Below the pieces are notes generated by a model that was not told where the DNA came from, searched no databases, and saw only the letters and a program-made list of their open reading frames with translations. Shown here one piece after another: positions 32,768-41,138 of a DNA stretch of 53,236 bases. The DNA comes from JBGSKV01 sp041740975 (GTDB lineage: Bacteria; Bdellovibrionota_B; Oligoflexia; Oligoflexales; JALZUQ01), in NCBI GenBank assembly GCA_041740975.1, contig JBGSKV010000114.1, positions 1 through 53,236 on the forward strand, written 5' to 3'. A program made the translations under genes and the position numbers. The first letter of the stretch is position 1. Each line of letters opens with the position of its first letter.

Positions 32768-33043
32768 ATGAAAAATTTACAATTTCTTAAGATGGCTTTA
32801 GTCATAGCGATGACTGGGTTTTTGGCGGCTGAGATCAGCGCACAAGAATATCAGGATCGCAGTAGGCAGACCCTCTTGGGCACCCACACTGTGCTTGAAA
32901 GTTTGGACGATAAATCTAAAACCGAATGTGAACGAACATGCCGCCGAGAGTATACAAAATGTTTAGAGCTATGTTCGGACCCGGTTTGTTCCGAGATATG
33001 TCGGCAAGAATACAGAGTATGTCTTGAGAGCTGTGAAATTTGA
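32768..33043 (+). CDS. Small exported protein with two CX3C-X6-CX3C units
   Basis: A 91-residue protein: a signal peptide (MALVIAMTGFLAAEISA-QE), a short polar stretch, then CERTCRREYTKCLELC and CSEICRQEYRVCLESC. Each unit is CX3C-X6-CX3C with a REY/QEY centre, so the second is a clear duplicate of the first. This would fold as two helical hairpins held by disulfides, recalling CHCH or small-Tim hairpins in outline only. The ATG at 32768 follows GGGGAAG. It sits on the plus strand between two minus-strand pilin-like genes. Confidence 0.7.
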   Translation: MKNLQFLKMALVIAMTGFLAAEISAQEYQDRSRQTLLGTHTVLESLDDKSKTECERTCRREYTKCLELCSDPVCSEICRQEYRVCLESCEI

Positions 33044-33107
33044 TTCGGCGTTAAATGACTGATTTTATACTTTGGAAATAATACGTAATCAGTCGGGTGT
33101 CCCCTGA

Positions 33108-33647
33108 TTAAAAACATTCTTTAATGGCGTCTTTTATGTGGCTGAGGACTTTGTTCTGGTCGATGCTCCAAGAATCCATTTTATTGCACCAGGCGGGAAG
33201 TATGCCTGATTGAGCCGGCTGTTCGGGAAAGGGAAGAAACGGTGATGCTTCTCGGAAAGCGATTGCTCTAGAATGTGCGTAGCCGGCAAATTCGCCGTTA
33301 CCGAATGATTCAAGGCCATAGTAATATCTTGCCTGCGGGCAGTTCGTCACCACAAAACCTAATTCATTCTTCTCGCCACATTTATCGCCATTCAAGCCAC
33401 CATTATAAAAAACAGGTTCGAATGGTGTTGAAAAAAGGTGATCTGGGTTTTCGTCCAAAAAAGCCGTGGTCAATGTATAAATGACACTTAAATTCTGCTT
33501 GGCTTCGACTTGCTTGGCCTTAGCAGAAAAGATGACAAACTTCGAGTGAGCAAAGGCGACTAACACCGCAATGATGCTGATTACGACCATTAACTCAATC
33601 AAGCTAAAGCCTTCACATCTATTCCGTTTTAAACTTAAATAGCTCAT
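33108..33647 (-). CDS. Type IV pilin-like protein (prepilin)
   Basis: A 179-residue protein with a canonical prepilin peptidase site and helix (CEG-FSLIELMVVISIIAVLV), then a pseudopilin-like C-terminal domain with NCPQARYYYGLESFGNGEFA and cysteines near both ends. It is a paralogue of the protein at 31765, separated from it by the CX3C gene on the other strand. Such lone pilins would use assembly proteins encoded elsewhere. Confidence 0.88.
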   Translation of the reverse strand: MSYLSLKRNRCEGFSLIELMVVISIIAVLVAFAHSKFVIFSAKAKQVEAKQNLSVIYTLTTAFLDENPDHLFSTPFEPVFYNGGLNGDKCGEKNELGFVVTNCPQARYYYGLESFGNGEFAGYAHSRAIAFREASPFLPFPEQPAQSGILPAWCNKMDSWSIDQNKVLSHIKDAIKECF

Positions 33648-33748
33648 GCCGAGGTGTCGGTCATAACCGACCGAATGTTTAACTACATTGTTTAACTTAA
33701 TAATTGCAGCGAGATAGGTCGAAATCCACTCGACTCTATGCGCAAGGA

Positions 33749-36022
33749 TTACTGAAAAATATCGGTAAACTTTACTTTCTCTCCTGCCACCGCAAATATT
33801 GTCGGCGGAAAGTTTTTCGTGTTCTCTAGTAGAGTTTTGTAATACTTAGCATATGCCTCTTCGGTTTCGTCAGGCTCGATCAGTCGCATACCCATCAACA
33901 CCAGGTCACTGTTACGCGAGGCTTCAAAAATCCCTTGAAACGGATTGCTATGTACAAAGACGTGGTGTTCGGCCACTATCCGACTCTTTTCCAAATATTC
34001 TTGCAGATAGGATTCGGCCGAGTCTTTTTCAGACTCGGAGGTAATGACTGAGTTTAAGCTTAAGATGGATCCGTACCATTCAGGACTGTTTTGCAGCAAA
34101 TATCCAAGAGCCAACATGAACCCAGCGTTTTGGCGCTCTCGCCCCCACCAAACATCAATGCGTCTTTTCTTGGAGCGAGGTTTATGATCCACCCCTTTGC
34201 GAAAAACTACCAAGTTGCGATTGTTCTTGGCCACCACCTTCAAGACATGTGCAAACTGTGCAATCGTCGCTTCTTTCTTGGCGTCCCCAACAACGATGGT
34301 GTTGGGGACGAGCGGACCCATTCCATAATTGTTGATCATGGACTCCAAGCCATCAGGAACCGAGTCGCTACTGACAATTTTGACCAGGGCAGGGACATGA
34401 TTTTTGTGCATAAAATCTTTGAAGCTTCTTTTCAGGCTATCACTTCGACGGTCTTGTTCTGAGTCTTTAGCGACGACGGCAGCAACTGTCAAAAAACCTT
34501 TTCCGTGCGAAATCGCATCCGCAAGTTCAATAAGATACCAACGAGTCGTGGGCGTTCCACTGAGAACCAAAAAATGGGGGCGCCAGGTTTTGGCGTCAGG
34601 CACAAGCTCGTCAAGCTTGTAAACGGAGTAGCGTGCCAAAAGCATGAGAATGCTTCGTCGCATATCACCCCATTGCGCGCGCATTTTGCGTCTTTGCATC
34701 AGGTAATAAACCAAAAACGTCAGGAAAATAGCTATGATCGTCGCACCGGGATCGATCATAAACATGGCCGCACAACAGCCCGCTGCACCAGCGAGTGAAA
34801 GTGTTGCAGGGGTTCGAAACTTGGGACGCCAAGATGGGGTCGATATAAGTCCTTCCATTCCGGCGACGAGATTGAGCGCGCCGTAGGAAGTCAAAAAGAA
34901 CATGGAAAGTATGGGTGCAATGGCATTTAGATTTCCGAGCAAAACTCCAGCCAGTGCAATGATAAAAGTTATGACCGTGGCGATGCGTGGCTCATCCTGC
35001 GGACCAAATCCCGTTGCTAAAAAAGAAGGAACAACGCGGTCGCGTCCCAAGGCTTGCAAGGTTCGAGGCGCGCCCAATATGCCGCCCAGTGCGCTAGAAA
35101 GCGTGGCACCCCAGATTCCGGCCATGATTAAAGAGCCGTATGCTGCGACGTCGCGCAAGATCATCGAGTTTGTTTGCAAGGTTTCCGAGTCGACGCGTAG
35201 ATAAAGAACATAAGGAATGGCCATATAGACGACATATCCCAACACGACAGCAGAAATGGTGCCGAGTGGCAATGACTTTGCCGAATTCTTTAAATCTCCA
35301 GACATCGAAAGGCCAGCTTCGACTCCCGTGACAGCCGGAAAAAATACGGCGAATACGACCCAAAATCCCGCTTGGCGCGTGAGTTGCTCGGTTGCTTCCA
35401 CTGGGTTGATGGGGACATTGCTATTGCCCATGAAAAATGAAACGAGTGCGGCGATGATGAGAAGAAGAATGAAAAACTGGAACTTCAAAACAGCATTAGT
35501 CGAAATGTAGGCGACGACCGTCAAAGCAACCAATGCAACTGCAGCAATAAAAACGGGGTTCAGCTGGGGGATGAGGCTGGCGATGGACTCTGCAAAACCA
35601 GCCAAGTAAAAAGAGATCCCTAAAGCTTGCGCCAAATAAAGAGGAATCCCAACAGCAGCACCAGCTTCCAATCCCAGCGATCGCGACACGATGTAATAGG
35701 CCCCGCCACCTCCCACTTTCATGTTGGTGGCTGCGGCAGAAATCGAAAGGGCAGTGATAAAGATGAGGCCAGACGCCAATGTGACGATGACAAAAGTCTG
35801 AAAGATCCCGACATTGCCGACGACCCATCCGAGTCGCAAAAACATGATAACGCCAAAAATCGTCAAAAGACTCGGAACAAAAACCCCTTTGAACGTCCCA
35901 TATCCTAGCGAATCTGCCTGAGGATTATTCTGCTTCGACGTTGGCGTGTCCGCGAACTGCGTAACCGGTACTTTTTTGGGTTTGATCCGAAAGAATTTTT
36001 TTAGCATAGGCCTATGATACAT
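33749..36022 (-). CDS. APC-superfamily transporter, SLC12 (cation-chloride cotransporter)-like
   Basis: A 757-residue protein: a basic N-terminus, then 12 membrane helices (to about residue 440) with the typical KVGGGGAYYIVSRSLGLEAG near helix 3, and a soluble C-terminal part of about 300 residues of the SLC12 C-domain type (LSGTPTTRWYLIELADAISH, VWWGRERQNAGFMLALGYLL). It would co-transport Na+/K+ and Cl- or amino acids. The start is uncertain by five codons (36022 or 36007). It is transcribed toward the pilin genes, as a single unit. Confidence 0.9.
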   Translation of the reverse strand: MYHRPMLKKFFRIKPKKVPVTQFADTPTSKQNNPQADSLGYGTFKGVFVPSLLTIFGVIMFLRLGWVVGNVGIFQTFVIVTLASGLIFITALSISAAATNMKVGGGGAYYIVSRSLGLEAGAAVGIPLYLAQALGISFYLAGFAESIASLIPQLNPVFIAAVALVALTVVAYISTNAVLKFQFFILLLIIAALVSFFMGNSNVPINPVEATEQLTRQAGFWVVFAVFFPAVTGVEAGLSMSGDLKNSAKSLPLGTISAVVLGYVVYMAIPYVLYLRVDSETLQTNSMILRDVAAYGSLIMAGIWGATLSSALGGILGAPRTLQALGRDRVVPSFLATGFGPQDEPRIATVITFIIALAGVLLGNLNAIAPILSMFFLTSYGALNLVAGMEGLISTPSWRPKFRTPATLSLAGAAGCCAAMFMIDPGATIIAIFLTFLVYYLMQRRKMRAQWGDMRRSILMLLARYSVYKLDELVPDAKTWRPHFLVLSGTPTTRWYLIELADAISHGKGFLTVAAVVAKDSEQDRRSDSLKRSFKDFMHKNHVPALVKIVSSDSVPDGLESMINNYGMGPLVPNTIVVGDAKKEATIAQFAHVLKVVAKNNRNLVVFRKGVDHKPRSKKRRIDVWWGRERQNAGFMLALGYLLQNSPEWYGSILSLNSVITSESEKDSAESYLQEYLEKSRIVAEHHVFVHSNPFQGIFEASRNSDLVLMGMRLIEPDETEEAYAKYYKTLLENTKNFPPTIFAVAGEKVKFTDIFQ

Positions 36023-36134
36023 GGGGTGTACCTACAGGCAAACGAATAACTCTGGAAGCATCTAAATTTAATGCACTCAAAAATCTGAGGATCGGGTGAG
36101 AACTTTATAGCTTAGGAATTTAGACTCCTAGAAA

Positions 36135-36512
36135 CTATTTTGTTTCTGACCCGTCATCAATATTGGCTTCAATAGGATCCGATAAGGTTTCACCGGGGGC
36201 ATCGCGCAAGGTTTGGGAGGTTTTATCCAGCAATCGGACAATTTTGTCGGTCGCTGCATCCAGCGCCTCTGCTACGGAGCTGGCTTCATGACTGACGTTC
36301 AATGGTCGAAGACCTGCAGGACGGACTTCTATAAGGCAACGTTTGTCGTTGGAGTTCGCTTTTGTATTTCCATTTTCGTCACTCAAATGAACTTCGACTC
36401 TGGTGATCCAATGGCTGAAACGCGAAAGGGCGCTGTTCAAAAGATCTTGCACTTGATTGTTTAGGCTCTCGCCGCCTTGAATATTCTTATCTGTGTTGAC
36501 CTGAATTTGCAT
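36135..36512 (-). CDS. HPF/RaiA-like ribosome-associated protein
   Basis: A 125-residue protein with the S30EA/HPF layout: MQIQVNTDKNIQGGESLNNQ (first strand-helix), ITRVEVHLSDENGNTKA (second strand) and CLIEVRPAGLRPLNVSHEAS then an amphipathic helix (VAEALDAATDKIVRLLDK). It should bind the small ribosomal subunit during stress. AAGGAG 6 bases upstream fixes the ATG at 36512. The final 20 residues are acidic, unlike HPF from E. coli. Adjacent to the SLC12-like gene, same strand, 110 bases apart. Confidence 0.8.
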   Translation of the reverse strand: MQIQVNTDKNIQGGESLNNQVQDLLNSALSRFSHWITRVEVHLSDENGNTKANSNDKRCLIEVRPAGLRPLNVSHEASSVAEALDAATDKIVRLLDKTSQTLRDAPGETLSDPIEANIDDGSETK

Positions 36513-36656
36513 AAGCATCTCCTTGTTGAGGAATTCATACCATAAAAGAGGGCTAAATTCTGCCTTTTTTGCAGATAGGGAACACATTCACCAAGTTACT
36601 TTGAAATGAGGAGCGGGAGGAAAGGGCGAAATCTAAAAGTTATACATTTGATATTA

Positions 36657-37436
36657 TTATGGCTGCTGCTTTTGCTGCTGCTGATTCTGGATTTGCTGAT
36701 CTTGGATGCCTTGCTGTTGTTGTTCAGACTGTTGCTGTTGCTGTTGTTGCTGTATTCTTATGAGTTCTCGCACATTTCGTCTGACTTCTGGGGTTTGGAA
36801 ATTTACCGAAACATCGATTCCTATGCTGATAGTGTCTTCAAAAACTTCATTCTTTTCCTCTTCTTCTACTTCACCTTCGGAAGAAAAATTTGTGACGACA
36901 TCACAAGTCATTTGAAGTGATTGATTTGAAAAATTGCAACCAATGGCTGTGCCCTTAAAGGTTGTGCTAGGAGGAATCCACTCAATTTCAAGGCCTGGGG
37001 TAACGGATTTTACATCTTCCAAAATACCAGCTGCGGACTTGGTTTTGATTCTGCAGTTCAGTATAGATTGCGCGAAGCTTGGCCCGATGGCAGTTTGTTT
37101 GTCTTCGCACAGGAATACGCCCGATTGAGCGGTAAGATGTCCACCAGAAACGCGTCCTGGATTTACAGCGCGATCAATTTCGTCGCTAGTCGATGAGGAC
37201 TCGATAGATTCAATTTTCGAAGTCGTTTTGGACCTATTTTGCGAGCTAGAGACTTTTTTATCATTGGCATTTTCCGTTTGTACGGAATTATTTTTCACCT
37301 GATTCGTAGTAAAGTTGTCGTTGGCGCCGAGATGCGCTAGCGTACGGGAGTTAGATTCAGTTGAATAACTACCGCTGCAAGCTGCTAAAAAGCTCAATAA
37401 TGCAATTAGTCCAGAAATTTGAAAATGTGCATACAT
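36657..37436 (-). CDS. Lipoprotein with a polyglutamine tail
   Basis: A 259-residue protein. The lipoprotein signal (LIALLSFLAAC) is followed by a Ser/Asn-rich linker, then a domain with four cysteines (FLCEDKQ, NCRIK, GCNFS, MTCDVV), an acidic EEEEKNE stretch and a strand-rich part. The C-terminus (last 35 residues or so) is almost only Gln, with runs of eight and four and IQDQQIQNQQ between. AAGGAAG precedes the start at 37436. The DNA of the tail is a CTG/TTG-type imperfect microsatellite. No family recognised. The transcript follows the protease gene (37625) on the same strand. Confidence 0.75.
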   Translation of the reverse strand: MYAHFQISGLIALLSFLAACSGSYSTESNSRTLAHLGANDNFTTNQVKNNSVQTENANDKKVSSSQNRSKTTSKIESIESSSTSDEIDRAVNPGRVSGGHLTAQSGVFLCEDKQTAIGPSFAQSILNCRIKTKSAAGILEDVKSVTPGLEIEWIPPSTTFKGTAIGCNFSNQSLQMTCDVVTNFSSEGEVEEEEKNEVFEDTISIGIDVSVNFQTPEVRRNVRELIRIQQQQQQQQSEQQQQGIQDQQIQNQQQQKQQP

Positions 37437-37624
37437 GGACAGACTTCCTTTGAAAACCGATCCTATGCCATCGGCAGAGTTGTACGCAATATTGTATTTT
37501 TTGTAGCTGTTCTGATTAATCGTATGAAGTTGACAGGTTAAGCGGACTGGGGGGAGCCTATTTGTCAGCCTATCCAAAGACCAGGGGAGTGTTTCTATTG
37601 GTTTAGATTTGCCAGACCTGGTTA

Positions 37625-38518
37625 TCAACAACCATCATTGGTCAGTGCAGCACTTGGTTTTTCAGATGCATCTGTGGTCGTGATGTCGGCACCTTGAGAG
37701 ATGGCGTCTTGAATAAAACTTTGAATGCTAGCGCTGTTTAAGTCTGCATAAGCGCTTTGATCTATATTTCGATTGGTCTCGGATGGTCCTCCACCGGACA
37801 AAACACCGGCGATTTTCCCATCGACAAATAATGGACCACCCGAATCGCCCGAAGCAGTCCCGGTATTTTTTGAGTAAAAACTTCCGCCTGAATACGGACT
37901 GAGGATAGCTAGTCCAAAAGATTCGACGTTGAGCGTATTAAAACCAAATTGCTTCGAATCGATTAGACTCGCTTGCGACGGATCGACTTTGTCCATACCA
38001 AAACCAACCACTGTGACTTCTTCTCCAGAATTCACTTGCCGGTCTATGATAGGTGCCACGGCAGGCGCAACAGTCTGAGAAAAAATAAGAATGGCCACGT
38101 CTGCGCGCGCATCTTGTTTAGTCCAGTTTCGATTGTTGATATAGGGATCTTTGTTCAGAACCTTTGTCGCTGGAATAAAGCTCGCCATCACTTCTTGGTC
38201 GTTCGATCCATTGGCATAGATTCTAGAGGCTCGACTGATCCCAATCGTTTCATTAGCCGTGATACAGTGAGCTGCTGTGATCACTGTCTTGGGACCAATA
38301 AAAGTTCCAGTGCAAGTTCCCATTATTTTTCCCTGTTTGTCTGTGGAGATAAGCAATGTGACTTCTGGGTAAGCTGAGGTGCTTTGGCCATGGACGATAT
38401 TGAAACAATTTGCATTGGTGGTCAATGCGCCGCGTTGTGGCAATATAACTTCTTTTTGCGTCGATGAGCACGCAAATGAAAGACAAATCAAAAACGCACT
38501 TAAGATGCGAATGAACAT
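37625..38518 (-). CDS. Trypsin-like serine protease lipoprotein
   Basis: A 297-residue protein. A lipoprotein signal (LICLSFAC) precedes an S1 peptidase domain with the full catalytic triad: H84 (VITAAHC), D140 (ADVAIL) and S226 (GDSGGP). CTGTFIGPKTVITAAHC matches the family start and LFVDGKIAGVLSGG the substrate-binding strand. The mature protein is tethered to a membrane, probably on the periplasmic or outer face. AGAGG lies 9 bases before the ATG. It is transcribed just upstream of the polyglutamine lipoprotein. Confidence 0.92.
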   Translation of the reverse strand: MFIRILSAFLICLSFACSSTQKEVILPQRGALTTNANCFNIVHGQSTSAYPEVTLLISTDKQGKIMGTCTGTFIGPKTVITAAHCITANETIGISRASRIYANGSNDQEVMASFIPATKVLNKDPYINNRNWTKQDARADVAILIFSQTVAPAVAPIIDRQVNSGEEVTVVGFGMDKVDPSQASLIDSKQFGFNTLNVESFGLAILSPYSGGSFYSKNTGTASGDSGGPLFVDGKIAGVLSGGGPSETNRNIDQSAYADLNSASIQSFIQDAISQGADITTTDASEKPSAALTNDGC

Positions 38519-38672
38519 CTGTTTAATCCTCTAAAAATAAGATTGGTCCTATACTAATATCGGTAATGAGTATGGTGATTGTGACTAAATGCTAAAAGAC
38601 TCGAAGTATCGGTGTCTTATCGCAGTGAGTTTCCGCAAAGTTGGATGGTCAGAAACGGGGAAATTTTCAGAT

Positions 38673-39578
38673 TCACGATTCTGCTGGCACAGAAGTTTTT
38701 CGGCAAAGCTTTCTGATCGACGTCGATAGTTTTTTCAGTACGGCGTCTTCTTGGTCAGCAATTCGCTTTACCATATACACTGTGTACGTCGTTTTGAGAT
38801 TTAAACCTGGTATCGTCAACGGTACCAATTGGCTGTCGGGATTAACACTTTTGTTATGCAGCGCCACCGTAAAACTGGGGCAATACACTGCAGCAAGTCC
38901 TTGCCTGGCGATTGCAAGAGCGGCATCCATTCCCGAAACTCGGTAGATCACCTTGCGTGGCAACTGTTTGTGTGCCCAGCCATCGATCGTCTGAACGTCT
39001 TGGGTTGAACCACTCACTTCAGCTGTTGAGGCTACGAACGGAATATTTTCGAAAGAAAGATCGGCAAATTTTCCCTGTAAGACGAAAGCTTGCATTTCAA
39101 ATTCTGTGATAGGTAAGAAATCAAGTCCTTTTTTAACAAAGGGTATGTAAGTCAGTCCGATATCAACCGAGTGATTGAGAACAGCCTCTTCCAAATCATT
39201 GGGTGCTATGCGGCTTTGCCGAAGTTCGAGGTTGTCAAAACCAGCCCCAAGTACGGCATCGAGTAAGTAAGTCGTAAAGGTGCAGTAAGTGCCTAGGCGC
39301 AGCAACTTGCGATCTTTTACTGAGTTTGCAGTCAGTGTTCGGGATAACTCTTCATAGTCTAGTAGGAGTTTGCGACTGCGCTTATAGAGGATGCGGCCGG
39401 CTTCGGTCATAGCGAGCTTATTGCCGGAATGCGCGAAAAGCTCGACGCCAAATTCGTTTTCCAAATGTTTAATTGATTTGGAAACTGCTCCTGGACTGAG
39501 GCGTAAAGTCTCAGAGGCCTGACGCAAGCTTGAGGCGTCCGCTACGGCACAAAAATATTTTAATTTATGGAGATCCAT
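38673..39578 (-). CDS. LysR-family transcriptional regulator
   Basis: A 301-residue protein with the LysR HTH at the N-terminus (MDLHKLKYFCAVADASSLRQ, LSPGAVSKSIKHLENEFGVE) and a substrate-binding domain of two alternating-fold lobes (about 90-290). Divergent from the small secreted protein at 39674 across about 95 bases, which may be its target, and followed by the protease gene on the same strand. The effector cannot be inferred. Confidence 0.93.
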   Translation of the reverse strand: MDLHKLKYFCAVADASSLRQASETLRLSPGAVSKSIKHLENEFGVELFAHSGNKLAMTEAGRILYKRSRKLLLDYEELSRTLTANSVKDRKLLRLGTYCTFTTYLLDAVLGAGFDNLELRQSRIAPNDLEEAVLNHSVDIGLTYIPFVKKGLDFLPITEFEMQAFVLQGKFADLSFENIPFVASTAEVSGSTQDVQTIDGWAHKQLPRKVIYRVSGMDAALAIARQGLAAVYCPSFTVALHNKSVNPDSQLVPLTIPGLNLKTTYTVYMVKRIADQEDAVLKKLSTSIRKLCRKTSVPAES

Positions 39579-39673
39579 GGATAAGTGTTTACCAAATGGA
39601 AACGCTTCGTGAAAGGAATAAAATATAGCTCTTAACCAAAACCTGGCAGTGTAAAAATAACAAGGAGGTGCTT

Positions 39674-40105
39674 ATGCTGTGGATTTTAGGGATCATAGTG
39701 AGTTTGGTAGGCGTTCAGTCTTTTGTTGTACAGGCAGGGGATATGAATTTTAGAGAGGTCGCGTGTGGGGTGATGTCGGAGCCGGGTGCCAATGGGCGAT
39801 CTCCAGTGACTGTGGTCTTAACTCGTCAGCTTGCAAAGCAAAGTGGACAGAGTCATTCGTATAAAGTGGTCATTAGGAACTTGGAGCCAGATCAAGAAGA
39901 CAATTACGAAATCGTTGCGACTTATGACGTGGTGATTCTCGAGTCACGCAGAGAACAAAATGGTTTGTATGTGGAGTTCGGATCGTTAGATGAAGTCGAG
40001 CCATTCCATCTCAGTCTGCGGCCAGGACCATATTTGCCTCTGGCGGACGTTTATATAGACGGGGAAGTGACTTTCAAAGTTCTCGAATGTTCCGTTCGCA
40101 ACTGA
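39674..40105 (+). CDS. Small exported protein (hypothetical)
   Basis: A 143-residue protein with a signal peptide (MLWILGIIVSLVGVQSFVVQ-AG). The mature part is beta-rich (SHSYKVVIRNLEPD, NYEIVATYDVVI, GLYVEFGSLDEVEPF) and has two cysteines (EVACGVM and VLECSVRN at the end). AGGAGG lies 5 bases before the ATG, an unusually strong site. It stands divergent from the LysR gene and may be controlled by it. Confidence 0.75.
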   Translation: MLWILGIIVSLVGVQSFVVQAGDMNFREVACGVMSEPGANGRSPVTVVLTRQLAKQSGQSHSYKVVIRNLEPDQEDNYEIVATYDVVILESRREQNGLYVEFGSLDEVEPFHLSLRPGPYLPLADVYIDGEVTFKVLECSVRN

Positions 40106-40199
40106 GACTTCGGCGGCACAACGAATGCCAATGCATTCTACTACGCTGTTTTCATGAAATAAAAAAGACAAAGTCAAGTTCCTAGTCTACAATTGCAAA

Positions 40200-41093
40200 A
40201 TGGATATTCAAACCAAATCGGAAGAGTTGTGGCAGAAGGTTCTCCAGATTTGGGATCATTCTCTGTTTAAACTCGGCACTTTTTCCGTAAGTTTGCACTC
40301 TATTGTGTACCTCATAGGGCTTTTGGCTCTTCTCTATTTTGTTTCTAGCCGCTTTCGTCGATTTATGATGGGACGATTAGCAGGTTATCGGGCAAGCAAT
40401 CCCAATGTTGAGACTGTGCTGTCGTTGGCGCATTATTGTATTTTATTCCTCGGTGCCGCAGTGATCTTGAATTCTGCTGGCCTCAATCTCAGTGCTTTAG
40501 CAGTGTTAGCCGGTGCTATTGGTATAGGTTTGGGGTTTGGACTTCAAAATATTGCCGACAATTTTATTAGTGGTTTGATCATTATGTTTGAGCGGCCCAT
40601 CAAGGTGGGCGATCGAGTCGACGTTGGAGAGATTACGGGCCAGGTTCGACGCATCGGGATGCGTTCTACAACAGTTCTGACCAACGATAATATTTCGACG
40701 ATCATTCCCAATTCGAAGTTTGTCTCTGATCAAGTTATCAACTGGAGCCATTCGGGTGGCATCGTTCGATTGCGTATTCCGATCAGTGTTTCCTACAAGT
40801 CAGATCCTAAACATGTCGTCAAAATTCTCGAAGAGGTGATCAGCAACTCACCGAAAGTTTACAAAGAAGATAGATCGGATGTCATCCTAGACAGCTTTGG
40901 CGATAGTTCAATTAATTTTACGATGCGCGTTTGGACCAGAGATTTGGCGAAACGGCCGGGCGCATTAAGGCACGATATCAATATGGCCGTATGGGAAGCC
41001 TTTAAGGCAGAAAAAATTGAGATTCCTTACCCGCAGTTGGATTTGCACGTGCAACGGTCCATTGCTTCAAAATCAAAGCATCCAGACGATTAA
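40200..41093 (+). CDS. MscS-family mechanosensitive channel
   Basis: A 297-residue protein with three membrane helices and the MscS pore-beta region: helix 3 is AVLAGAIGIGLGFGLQNIAD, followed by NFISGLIIMFERPIKVGDRV and TTVLTNDNISTIIPNSKF, as in the family. The C-terminal domain (about 180-285) is the alpha-beta cage. It opens under membrane tension to relieve osmotic downshock. Weak ribosome binding site. The stop lies inside a 26-base palindrome that separates it from the convergent cytochrome gene. Confidence 0.95.
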   Translation: MDIQTKSEELWQKVLQIWDHSLFKLGTFSVSLHSIVYLIGLLALLYFVSSRFRRFMMGRLAGYRASNPNVETVLSLAHYCILFLGAAVILNSAGLNLSALAVLAGAIGIGLGFGLQNIADNFISGLIIMFERPIKVGDRVDVGEITGQVRRIGMRSTTVLTNDNISTIIPNSKFVSDQVINWSHSGGIVRLRIPISVSYKSDPKHVVKILEEVISNSPKVYKEDRSDVILDSFGDSSINFTMRVWTRDLAKRPGALRHDINMAVWEAFKAEKIEIPYPQLDLHVQRSIASKSKHPDD

Positions 41094-41104
41094 TCGTCTG
41101 GATG
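41079..41104. terminator. Palindromic terminator over the MscS stop codon
   Basis: A perfect 26-base palindrome with arms CATCCAGACGATT and AATCGTCTGGATG. It covers the last MscS codons and the TAA at 41091-41093, and lies 35 bases before the end of the convergent minus-strand gene. It lacks a T run, so it may work as a bidirectional hairpin or an mRNA stabiliser. Confidence 0.6.
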
Positions 41105-41138
41105 ACGACGGCCGCGAAGCGACCGAATGCCTAAAAAT

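Noticed and set aside
36660..36760. Eukaryotic contamination suggested by CTG repeats
   Set aside because: The repeat is imperfect, ends an ordinary lipoprotein gene with a bacterial ribosome binding site, and neighbours are bacterial.
36606..36920. Leu-rich plus-strand frame with apparent membrane helix
   Set aside because: It is the antisense of the polyglutamine tail; CTG repeats give Leu runs.
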